A stretch of DNA of 64,000 nucleotides. Origin: DASYPQ01 sp036006425. Lineage in GTDB: Bacteria; Planctomycetota; UBA1135; GCA-002686595. Below the pieces are notes generated by a model, which ran no database searches, had not been told where the DNA came from, and worked only from the letters and a program-made list of their open reading frames with translations. Made by a program: the position numbers and the translations under genes. This document shows, in pieces, positions 51,595 through 59,279 of the stretch. The stretch lies in assembly GCA_036006425.1 (NCBI GenBank), contig DASYPQ010000005.1, forward strand, positions 62,001-126,000, written 5' to 3'. Position 1 is the stretch's first letter, and each line of letters begins with the position of its first letter.

Positions 51595-52650
51595 GTGCTG
51601 CGCTACCTCACCCGGCGGATCGCGTGGATGATCCCGACCTTCCTCGGGATCACGCTGCTGGTGTTCGCCGCGGCGCGCGCGACGCCCGGGGATGCCGCTC
51701 TGATGGTCTCGTCCGCGCCGGAGAGCGCGGACCCGAGCCTCGGCGCCGCCGCGCAACGCGCGCAGTTCCGCGCCGAGCACCTGCTCGACGCGCCGCTCTG
51801 GAAGCAGTACCTGCACTTCCTCGGTCCGTGGGACCTCTCGCCGCGCGGGCATCCGCGCTTCGGAGGGAGCGGCGCGCATCCCTGGCACGGGCTCCTCGCC
51901 TTCGACTTCGGCAACGAGTACGGCCGGCCGACGGTGCCGGTCGCCGAGGAGATCGCGCGACGCCTCGAGGTCACCGTGCCGCTCGCGCTCGTCTCGATGC
52001 TGCTCGCCTTCGCGATCGCGATCCCGATCGGCGTCCTGTCGGCGACGCGGCGCGGATCGTTCCTCGAGCGCGCGACCGCGTTCATGCTGTACGCCCTCCA
52101 CGCGACGCCGACGTTCTGGCTCGGACTCATGCTCGTGCTCGTGTTCGGCGCGGCGGGGCTCGGCTGGCTCCCGGTCGTGGGCCTCCACGACCAGGACGCG
52201 ACCGCGCTCGCCCCGGCGGATCGTTTCCTCGACCTCGCGCGGCACGCGATCCTCCCGGTCGCGACGCTCACGCTGCCGACGCTCGCGTACCTCTCGCGCC
52301 AGGTGAAGGGCGAGATGGTCGAAGCGCTCGAGTCCGGCTACGTGCGCGCGGCGCGCGCCCGCGGCCTGCCCGAGGGCGCGGTCGTGCGCGGCCACGCGCT
52401 GCGGAACTCGCTGCTGCCGCTGATCACGCTGGCCGCCTCGATCCTTCCGGCGGCGATCGGGGGCTCGATCATCGTCGAGACGGTCTTCGCGCTCCCCGGG
52501 ATGGGGCGGTATGCCTACGAGGGTCTGCTCGCGCGCGACCTGAACATCGTCCTCGCGACGACGACCGTGTCAGCCTGGATCACGTTCGCCGCCATCCTGC
52601 TCGCCGATCTCGCGTACGCGATCGCCGATCCGCGGATTCGCCATGGCTGA
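51595..52650 (+). CDS. Oligopeptide ABC transporter permease, OppB-type (system 2)
   Basis: 351 residues. LRYLTRRIAWMIPTFLGITLLVFAAARATPGD N-terminus; EAA loop VRAARARGLPEGAVVRGHALRNSLLPL; ALPGMGRYAYEGLLARDLNIVLATTTV. The start is the GTG at 51595. Its 3' end overlaps the OppC-type ATG by 8 bases. Confidence 0.93.
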   Translation: MLRYLTRRIAWMIPTFLGITLLVFAAARATPGDAALMVSSAPESADPSLGAAAQRAQFRAEHLLDAPLWKQYLHFLGPWDLSPRGHPRFGGSGAHPWHGLLAFDFGNEYGRPTVPVAEEIARRLEVTVPLALVSMLLAFAIAIPIGVLSATRRGSFLERATAFMLYALHATPTFWLGLMLVLVFGAAGLGWLPVVGLHDQDATALAPADRFLDLARHAILPVATLTLPTLAYLSRQVKGEMVEALESGYVRAARARGLPEGAVVRGHALRNSLLPLITLAASILPAAIGGSIIVETVFALPGMGRYAYEGLLARDLNIVLATTTVSAWITFAAILLADLAYAIADPRIRHG

Positions 52651-53938
52651 CGGCCGCGTGCTCGCGCGTGTCGCCGCGTCGATCCGTGCGCGCCCCGTGG
52701 CGCGCGCGGCCGCGCTCCTCCTCTTGTTCTTCTACTCGCTCGCGGTCCTCGCGCCGCTCATCGCCAACGACCGCCCGTACTTCGTGCGCGACGCATCCGG
52801 TGCAGGCGGCGGGCGTTGGCCGCTGTTCGAGTCCTTGTCGCGGCTCGACGTCTTCCTGATCCTCCTGTGGTTCCTGACGCTCGCCGCGCTGCTCTTCGGA
52901 CGCCGTCGGTGGATCCTCGGGGTCGCGCTCCTCGTCGCGCTCGTGTTCGGCGCCGCCCCGGGGAGAGCGACGCTCGCGCCTTCCGACTGGAAGGAGCGGA
53001 TCGCCGCGGGGGAATTCGAGGCGCAGAGCGCCGTCTTCCCTCCGATCGCTTTCGGGTTCGCCGAGACGAACTTGGCCGAGTCGTACCGGCCTCCGACGTG
53101 GCTCGATTCCGCCGAGATCTCCGACGCAGGCGCCTACGTCCGCGGACCGCGCGCGCCGGTCCCCGATCCGGTGACGGGCGTCGTGCCGGCGCCTTCGCCC
53201 GTTCCGGTCCGCGCCGGGGAGCCCGCGCGCAACTCGCCGTGGAGGCACCCGCTCGGCGCGGATTCCCTGGGCCGCGACGTGCTCGCGCGCCTCGTGTACG
53301 GCGCGCGCGTCAGCCTGGCGGTCGGCCTCCTCTCCGCGGCCGCCCTGTTCGCGCTCGGCGTCCTCGTCGGCGCCGCGGCGGGATACTTTGGCGGATGGAT
53401 CGACCTCCTCCTCTCGCGCGGGATCGAAGTCGTGCTGTGCTTCCCGGCGTTCTTCCTCGTGCTGCTCGTCCTCGCGAGCGCCGATCCGCGCGTCCTCCCG
53501 CCGGCGGTCTCGATCGCGTTCGTGATCGCGCTCGTCGGATGGCCCTCGGTCGCGCGCCTCGTCCGCGCGGAAGTGCTGCGGTTGCGCGATGCGGACTTCG
53601 TCGTCGCCGCGCGCGCTCTCGGTGCGTCGCCACTGCGCGCGCTGGTCGCTCACGTGCTTCCGAACGCCCTCGGACCGGCGATCGTCGCGGCCTTCTTCGC
53701 CGTCGGCGGAGGCGCGCTCGTCGAGGCGGCGCTCTCCTACCTCGGTTTCGGCGTCCAGGTGCCGATCCCGTCGTGGGGCTCGCTCGCGAGCGAGTCCCAC
53801 CACGCCGGACACTGGTGGCTGCAACTCTTCCCGGGCCTCGCAATCCTCGTGTCGGTCGCCGGCTACAACCTGGTCGGCGAAGCCGTGCGCGAGGCGCTCG
53901 ATCCGCGTCTCGCCAGCCGGCCGGAGGGCGCGCGATGA
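52643..53938 (+). CDS. Oligopeptide ABC transporter permease, OppC-type (system 2)
   Basis: 431 residues, about 100 longer than system 1. The N-terminal part includes two or three extra hydrophobic helices (LDVFLILLWFLTLAALLFG, WILGVALLVALVFGAA) before the standard LGADSLGRDVLARLVYGARVSLAVG region. EAA loop: VVAARALGASPLRALVAHVLPNALGP. Overlaps the following ATPase as ATGA. Confidence 0.92.
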   Translation: MADGRVLARVAASIRARPVARAAALLLLFFYSLAVLAPLIANDRPYFVRDASGAGGGRWPLFESLSRLDVFLILLWFLTLAALLFGRRRWILGVALLVALVFGAAPGRATLAPSDWKERIAAGEFEAQSAVFPPIAFGFAETNLAESYRPPTWLDSAEISDAGAYVRGPRAPVPDPVTGVVPAPSPVPVRAGEPARNSPWRHPLGADSLGRDVLARLVYGARVSLAVGLLSAAALFALGVLVGAAAGYFGGWIDLLLSRGIEVVLCFPAFFLVLLVLASADPRVLPPAVSIAFVIALVGWPSVARLVRAEVLRLRDADFVVAARALGASPLRALVAHVLPNALGPAIVAAFFAVGGGALVEAALSYLGFGVQVPIPSWGSLASESHHAGHWWLQLFPGLAILVSVAGYNLVGEAVREALDPRLASRPEGAR

Positions 53939-54993
53939 GCCGTTTCGAAGCGGGTGCGCGGCGCGAGGTGCTGCTCGACGTCGCCAAGTTGTCGACGCGG
54001 TACGAAGGACGCGGCGGCAGCGTGCTCGCCGTCGACGCGGCGAGCTTCCGCGTCCATCCCGGCGAGACCGTGGCGCTGGTGGGCGAATCGGGCTCGGGGA
54101 AGACGACGGTGGCGCTTTCCGTGCTCTCGCTCCTCCCGCGCGGCGGCCGGGTCGAAGCCGGCGAAGCGCGGTTCCGCGGACGCGATCTCGTGCGTCTCGA
54201 CGAGCGCGAGATGCGCGCCGTGCTCGGCGCGGAGATCGGCGTCGTCTTCCAGGACCCGCTCGCGTCCCTGGATCCCGTGCACACGATCGGACGCCACGTT
54301 CGTGAAGCGTTGCGGGGAACGCCCGGACTCTCCTGGATCGCGAGGAGGAAGCGCGCGGTCGAGCTGCTCGCGCGCGTGGGACTCCCCGACCCGGAGCGCG
54401 TGGCGCGCGCCTACCCGCACCGCCTGTCGGGCGGCATGCGCCAGCGCGCGATGATCGCGGTCGCGATCGCGAAGCGGCCGAGCCTGCTCGTCGCCGACGA
54501 ACCGACCTCCGCGCTCGACACGACGGTCCAGGCCGGGATCCTCGAGCTCTTCCGGTCCCTGCGGGCGGAGATCGGCATGGGGATCCTCCTGATCACGCAC
54601 GATCTCGCCGTCGTCGCCGAGAACGCGGACCGCGCGGAAATGATGTACGCCGGTCGGATCGTCGAGAGCGCGTCGGTCGCGGACCTCTTCGCCGAGCCGC
54701 GCCATCCGTACACGGCGATGCTGCTGCGGTCGCATCCCTCACTTGCGCGAGGAGACCGCCGGCTCGCGTCGATCCCCGGCCACGTCCCGAATCCGTCGGA
54801 GCGGCCGTCCGGCTGCGCGTTCCGCGACCGCTGCCCGCTCGCGCGCGGGCGGTGCGCCGACCAGGCTCCGCCGCTGCTTCCGATTGCCGTCGGCGCGCGC
54901 TCGGGGGGACCGCGCTCCGTCGCGTGCCATTTCGACGAGGAGGCCCCGGCGCTGCTCGCCGCGCCCGTCGTCCCGCCGAGGTCTCCGTCGTGA
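53935..54993 (+). CDS. Oligopeptide ABC transporter ATPase, OppD-type (system 2)
   Basis: 352 residues. Walker A GESGSGKTTVALSVLSLL, signature LSGGMRQRAMIAVAIA, Walker B LLVADEPTSALDTTVQ, switch ITHDLAVV. The C-terminal GCAFRDRCPLARGRC cysteine segment is present, so unlike system 1 the OppD-type protein has the full tail. Confidence 0.94.
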   Translation: MSRFEAGARREVLLDVAKLSTRYEGRGGSVLAVDAASFRVHPGETVALVGESGSGKTTVALSVLSLLPRGGRVEAGEARFRGRDLVRLDEREMRAVLGAEIGVVFQDPLASLDPVHTIGRHVREALRGTPGLSWIARRKRAVELLARVGLPDPERVARAYPHRLSGGMRQRAMIAVAIAKRPSLLVADEPTSALDTTVQAGILELFRSLRAEIGMGILLITHDLAVVAENADRAEMMYAGRIVESASVADLFAEPRHPYTAMLLRSHPSLARGDRRLASIPGHVPNPSERPSGCAFRDRCPLARGRCADQAPPLLPIAVGARSGGPRSVACHFDEEAPALLAAPVVPPRSPS

Positions 54994-55799
54994 AGGCCGG
55001 CCCCGCACGGATCGAGGTCGCGGACCTCGCGAAGCAGTTCGCGGACGGCACGAAGGCCGTCGACGGCGTGTCGTTCGAGGTCGGCGCGGGCGAGACGCTC
55101 GCGCTGGTGGGGGAGTCGGGGAGCGGGAAGACGACGACCGGCAGGATGGTGCTGCGACTCCTCGAGGCGAGCCGCGGCAGCGTCCGCTACCGGCGCGACG
55201 CGTCGGCGGAGCCGATCGAGCTCTTCGCGCGCAGCGAGCGCGAGCTGCGGCCGCTGCGGCGCGAGCTCCAGATCGTGTTCCAGGATCCGCTCGCGAGTCT
55301 CGACCCGCGAAGGACCGCTGGAGAAGCGGTCGCCGAGGGCATCCGCGTCCACGGGCTCGCTCGCGGTCTCGCGGTCGAAGAGCGCGTCGTCGATCTCCTG
55401 TCTCGAGTCGGGCTCGCGCCGGCGCTCCGCGCACGCTTCCCGCACGAGCTCTCGGGCGGCGAACAGCAGCGCGTCGCGATCGCCCGGGCGCTGGCGGTCG
55501 GCCCGACGTTCGTCGTGCTCGACGAGCCGGTGAGCGCGCTGGACGTCTCCGTGCAGGTGCAGGTCTTGAACCTGCTGCTCGATCTGCAGGCCGAGTTCGG
55601 CCTCTCCTACCTCTTCATCGCGCACGATCTCTCCGTCGTGCGCTACGTCGCCGATCGGGTGGCGGTGATGCAGGCGGGCAGGATCGTAGAGACCGGGACC
55701 GCGGACGAGATCTTCGAGGGGGCCGCGCACCCGGTGACGCGCGCGCTGCTCGCCGCCTCACCGCGCCTCTACGCGACGTCGTCCAGCGGGACGGCGTAG
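54990..55799 (+). CDS. Oligopeptide ABC transporter ATPase, OppF-type (system 2), short
   Basis: 269 residues. Walker A GESGSGKTTTGRMVLRLLE, signature LSGGEQQRVAIARALAVG, Walker B FVVLDEPVSALDVSVQ, switch IAHDLSVV. It ends at AHPVTRALLAASPRLY without the cysteine tail, so in system 2 the OppF-type protein is the short one, the reverse of system 1. The start is the GTG at 54990, in a GTGA overlap. The 3' end overlaps the convergent HAD gene by 31 bases. Confidence 0.93.
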   Translation: MKAGPARIEVADLAKQFADGTKAVDGVSFEVGAGETLALVGESGSGKTTTGRMVLRLLEASRGSVRYRRDASAEPIELFARSERELRPLRRELQIVFQDPLASLDPRRTAGEAVAEGIRVHGLARGLAVEERVVDLLSRVGLAPALRARFPHELSGGEQQRVAIARALAVGPTFVVLDEPVSALDVSVQVQVLNLLLDLQAEFGLSYLFIAHDLSVVRYVADRVAVMQAGRIVETGTADEIFEGAAHPVTRALLAASPRLYATSSSGTA

Positions 55800-56503
55800 C
55801 GCTCGCGCAGGATCTTCGCGAGCTCGCGGAAGTCGTCGACGACGTGATCCGCGGCGATCGCGCTCTTCTCGCAGCCGCGCTTCGCGCCGCGCCGCGCCCA
55901 GACCGTCACCATGCCGACCGACTTCGGCGGAGCGACATCGTGCTCGGGATTGTCGCCGACGTACATCACCTCGTCGGGCTTCAGGCCGAGCTCGCGCAGC
56001 GCCGCGGAGTAGAGCTTCGGGTTCGGCTTGCTGATCCCGATCTGGTCGGAGATGAAGATCGCCTTCGGGTCGAGGAAGGGCACGAGTCCGAGGCGGACGA
56101 GCTTCTCGGCCTGCTTCACGGTCAATCCGTGCGTGATCACGCCGACGCGCAGGCCCGCGCGCGCGAGCCCCGACAGGAAGGGGACGACGTCGGGAAAGGC
56201 CGCGAGCTCGCGGAACTTCGTGTCGTGGTAGGCGGCGACGCCCGCGGCGACGATGAGCGCCGGGTTCACCCGCCGCGTGGCCTCGGGGGGCAGGCGCTGG
56301 AGGAGGCGCTCGTAGTGATGCTCGTAGTTCGAGCTGAACTCGAGGAGCACCTCGTCGAGCTCGTGCCGCACGACCTCCTCCGGCAGATCGAGCCCCGCGC
56401 CGATCATCGCGCGCACCGCGTTCGTCCGCGCCTTCCTGGCGAACTCGCTGGTCGAGAACAGCGTGTCGTCGATGTCGAAGAGGACCGCTCGCAGCCGGCT
56501 CAC
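55769..56503 (-). CDS. HAD-superfamily hydrolase (subfamily IA, TIGR02253-like)
   Basis: 244 residues. Nucleophile Asp in AVLFDIDDTLFSTSEFA (DxDxT), Thr motif VGVITHGLT, Lys in GISKPNPKLYSAAL and acidic VMYVGDNPEHDV. The helical cap is of the IA type. The pattern matches the TIGR02253 group, which includes archaeal and bacterial small-metabolite phosphatases such as glyceraldehyde 3-phosphate phosphatase. GTG start with TATACT 7 bases upstream, next to the inverted repeat at 56519-56603. Converges on the oligopeptide system 2. Confidence 0.9.
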   Translation of the reverse strand: MSRLRAVLFDIDDTLFSTSEFARKARTNAVRAMIGAGLDLPEEVVRHELDEVLLEFSSNYEHHYERLLQRLPPEATRRVNPALIVAAGVAAYHDTKFRELAAFPDVVPFLSGLARAGLRVGVITHGLTVKQAEKLVRLGLVPFLDPKAIFISDQIGISKPNPKLYSAALRELGLKPDEVMYVGDNPEHDVAPPKSVGMVTVWARRGAKRGCEKSAIAADHVVDDFRELAKILRERYAVPLDDVA

Positions 56504-56510
56504 GCCTTCG

Positions 56511-56516
56511 AGTATA
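56511..56516 (-). promoter_or_regulatory. Candidate -10 element of the HAD gene
   Basis: TATACT, the best -10 match of the series, ends 7 bases before the GTG. The left arm of the 29-base palindrome begins 2 bases further upstream and covers the spacer and -35 positions. Confidence 0.55.
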
Positions 56517-56518
56517 CG

Positions 56519-56603
56519 GAACCAGGTACGTTTTCTCGCACTTCGCGCCGAGCCGCGGCGCGCGCCGTGAGGCTCGCGAAGTGCGAGAAAACGTACCTGG
56601 TTC
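56519..56603. repeat. Perfect 29-base inverted repeat with 27-base spacer
   Basis: Arms 56519-56547 and 56575-56603 are exact reverse complements (GAACCAGGTACGTTTTCTCG... / ...CGAGAAAACGTACCTGGTTC). The spacer is GC-rich. It fills the gap between the first secretin gene stop (5 bases away) and the HAD promoter on the same strand. It has no T-run typical of intrinsic terminators. A REP/MITE-like unit or a dimeric operator are the main options; no transposase is near. Confidence 0.85.
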
Positions 56604-56607
56604 GGTA

Positions 56608-59268
56608 CTACTGCCGTTCCAGCTTCTTCAGCTCGTCGCGCACGTCCGTGATGCGGGCGCGGATCAGGATGAGCAGCGACTTGTTCTCGTCGTCGTAGCC
56701 CTCTTGCTTGAAGAAGAATCCCACGATCGGGATCTTCGCGAACCACGGCACCTCGGCGCGGCGCTCGATGTTGCGGACGTTCGAGAGTCCGCCGAGGAGC
56801 AGCGAGCCGCCGTCCGGGATCGTCGCCGTCGTGAACACGCTCTGGACCTGGAGCTCGGGGAGCTGGAAGGTCACCGGCGACGTATTGCCGCCGAGGGTCG
56901 AGCTGAAGTCGCGCAGCGCCACGATCTTCGCCACGGTCGGCTGGATCTCGAGCGTGAGCGTCCTGCGGTCGGTGTGGATCGTCGGCCGCACGTCGAGCAC
57001 GACGCCTTCGTGGAGGACGTTCACTTGCGGGTCGGCGACCGCCTGGAACTGGGCCACTTCGACGTCGAAGTCCTGGATGTACGCGCGCTGGTTGATCACC
57101 TGCACGTACGCGCGCTGCGTGTTGTGCACGGAGAGCACCTGGTCGTTGACGAGCTCGAAGGTCGAGCTCTTCTCCACCGCGCGCAGGATCGCCGAGAGGT
57201 TCAGCGCGGACAGCGACGTGAGCTGGAAGGTCATCCCGCCGATGTTCGAGAGGGCGGCCCCGAGAGGCGAGCCGAAGAAGTTCTGCGTCGTCGCGCGGAA
57301 ATCGCCGTCGCCGCCGTCGTCGTAGAACACGCCGGCCGAGGGGTGGCCGCTGGCGTTGCTGCCCGAGGTTCCCGTCCCCCCGTTGTCGAGACCGCGGCTG
57401 GCCATGTCCTCGAGGCCGTTCGTGACGTCGTTGACCGCCTGGTTGTCGAGGCCGCGGAGGTCGACGCCGATCTCCTGCAGCCAGTTCGAGCCGACCGTCA
57501 TGAACTTCGACTCGATCGTGACGAGCGAGCTCCCGAAGCGGCGCAGGTCCTCGAGGAACTGCCGCACCTGCTCCTGAACCTCCGGCACGTGGTCGATCAG
57601 GATGTAGCCCTCGTGCACGTCGATCGAGACGCCTTCGTCCTGCCACGTGCCGACCGCGACGTTCTCCTGGATCAGCGTCGCGAGGTCCGCGGGCTCGATC
57701 ATCTTCTTCTTCTCGAGCACGGCGCCGAACGGACCGCCGCCGTCCTCGTCCTGCATCTTGTCGAGGAGGCGCAGCTGGTCGATGCGTGGCCCGAGGAAGT
57801 CCGTCAGGCCGAACACGATGTCCTGGACGTCGTGGTTGATGATGATCGGCTTGCCGCGCGCCTTCTCCTTCGTCGTGACGAGGACGACGTCGTGGCGGAT
57901 GGTCCACGTCACCGAGTCGCCGACCATCTTCGTGATCAGGTTGAGCGCCTGCTCGGCGGTCAGCTTGTTCTCGAAGTTGAAGTTGAAGACGACTCCGCCC
58001 GTGGACGCGGCCGCTTCCGCCGCCGGGTCGACGACGATCGGGAGTCCCGTGATCGTCTTCACGATGTCCATGACCTTGGTCAGGCTCTCCTGGTCCTTCA
58101 CCTCGGGCATCTGGAGCGTCGTCGTGTGCAGCTGGTCGCGCAGGGCCTTCTCGGACTCCGGCACCTTCTGCGAGAGGTCGAGGCCGCGTCGCTTCGCGCG
58201 CAGCGCCGTGATCTGGTTCCACTGATCCGCGTCGGGCTCGGTGATCACGCCGACGTAGGGGATCTGCATCTCCTTGATGGTCTCCTGCCAGCGCAGGAAC
58301 TGCTCGTTCTTGCGCTCGACGTACTCGTCGCGGACCTTCGTGCGGCCGGCGCGGAACGCCGCGTCGCGGATCTCGACCGCTTGCGAGTTGTGCGGGTCCT
58401 TCGCGAGCGCCTGCTTCGCGAGCGCCTCGGCGTCCTCATAGTCGCCCGCGCGGAACGCGGAGATCGCGCGGTCGAGTGCGCCGGCGACGAGCGCGGCCTT
58501 GCGGTCGCGCGCGGCCTGCTCCTCGGCCTGGATCGCCTCGTAGGCCTTGCGCTGCTTCTGGTCCTCGGCGGCCTGCTCGGCGGCGGCGCGCGAGGCCTTG
58601 GCGCTCTCGAGCAGCGTCTTCACCTCGACGTCGAGTCCCTGCCAGTCGATCGAGAAGGGGGCGTACTTGACGAGGTTGTTCGCGATCTCGAGCTCCGCGA
58701 TCGCCCCGGTGTAGTCGGAACGCGCGATCGAGAGCTTCGCCTTGCGCAGCGAGTCCTGCGCTTCCGCGCGCATCTGCTGGACGCGCAGCGCCTGGCGCTC
58801 GGTCATGTCCTCGGCCAGCGTCTTCTGCTGCGCGATCGACTCGCCCTTGAGCGCCAGCGCCTGCGCGCGCAGGTTCTTCGCCTCGAGGGAGTCGGGTTCG
58901 AGCTCCAGGGCGATCCCGGCCTCCCGCGCCGCGTCGTCGAGGCGGAGGTCCTTGAGCATCGCCTTGGCGGCCTCGATGTGCTGCTGCACGAGGAACGCCT
59001 TGCGCTGCTCGCCGAGCGACGCGTGCTCCGCGTCCTGCGCGAGTCCGGGCTCGGCGCCGGCGGCGGGCGCGCCCTGCGGCGGCTGGCTCTCGCCGGCGGG
59101 TGTCGCTTCCTCGCCGGAAGGCTTCGAGGTCGAGCGGCAGCTGCCCGCGAGACCGATGGCGAGCGCGAGCAGGAAGCACGGGACCCAGGCTTGGTGCGTC
59201 TTGGCGATCACGGGGCGGACCTCTCCGTTCTTGGGCTGAATCTCGATGGACGGGACGTTGCGGCGCAT
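56608..59268 (-). CDS. TPR-secretin lipoprotein 1 (GspD-like)
   Basis: 886 residues from the ATG at 59268; a GTG at 59211 (867 residues) has a better ribosome site and begins a compact lipoprotein signal peptide (FLLALAIGLAGSC), so it is a serious alternative. Residues about 85-330 are helical, Ala/Lys/Glu-rich with TPR-like repeats (AKAMLKDLRLDDAAREAGIALELEPDS; FRAGDYEDAEALAKQALAKDPHN). The middle has secretin N-type repeats (FNFENKLTAEQALNLITKMVGDSVTWTIRHDVVLVT). The C-terminal barrel signature is VTFQLPELQVQSVFTTATIPDGGSLLLGG ... VPWFAKIPIVGFFF ... SLLILIRARI. Secretins form outer-membrane channels of type II, III or IV systems. No ATPase, pilin or inner-membrane partner is nearby. Confidence 0.85.
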   Translation of the reverse strand: MRRNVPSIEIQPKNGEVRPVIAKTHQAWVPCFLLALAIGLAGSCRSTSKPSGEEATPAGESQPPQGAPAAGAEPGLAQDAEHASLGEQRKAFLVQQHIEAAKAMLKDLRLDDAAREAGIALELEPDSLEAKNLRAQALALKGESIAQQKTLAEDMTERQALRVQQMRAEAQDSLRKAKLSIARSDYTGAIAELEIANNLVKYAPFSIDWQGLDVEVKTLLESAKASRAAAEQAAEDQKQRKAYEAIQAEEQAARDRKAALVAGALDRAISAFRAGDYEDAEALAKQALAKDPHNSQAVEIRDAAFRAGRTKVRDEYVERKNEQFLRWQETIKEMQIPYVGVITEPDADQWNQITALRAKRRGLDLSQKVPESEKALRDQLHTTTLQMPEVKDQESLTKVMDIVKTITGLPIVVDPAAEAAASTGGVVFNFNFENKLTAEQALNLITKMVGDSVTWTIRHDVVLVTTKEKARGKPIIINHDVQDIVFGLTDFLGPRIDQLRLLDKMQDEDGGGPFGAVLEKKKMIEPADLATLIQENVAVGTWQDEGVSIDVHEGYILIDHVPEVQEQVRQFLEDLRRFGSSLVTIESKFMTVGSNWLQEIGVDLRGLDNQAVNDVTNGLEDMASRGLDNGGTGTSGSNASGHPSAGVFYDDGGDGDFRATTQNFFGSPLGAALSNIGGMTFQLTSLSALNLSAILRAVEKSSTFELVNDQVLSVHNTQRAYVQVINQRAYIQDFDVEVAQFQAVADPQVNVLHEGVVLDVRPTIHTDRRTLTLEIQPTVAKIVALRDFSSTLGGNTSPVTFQLPELQVQSVFTTATIPDGGSLLLGGLSNVRNIERRAEVPWFAKIPIVGFFFKQEGYDDENKSLLILIRARITDVRDELKKLERQ

Positions 59269-59279
59269 GGAGTCGATCC

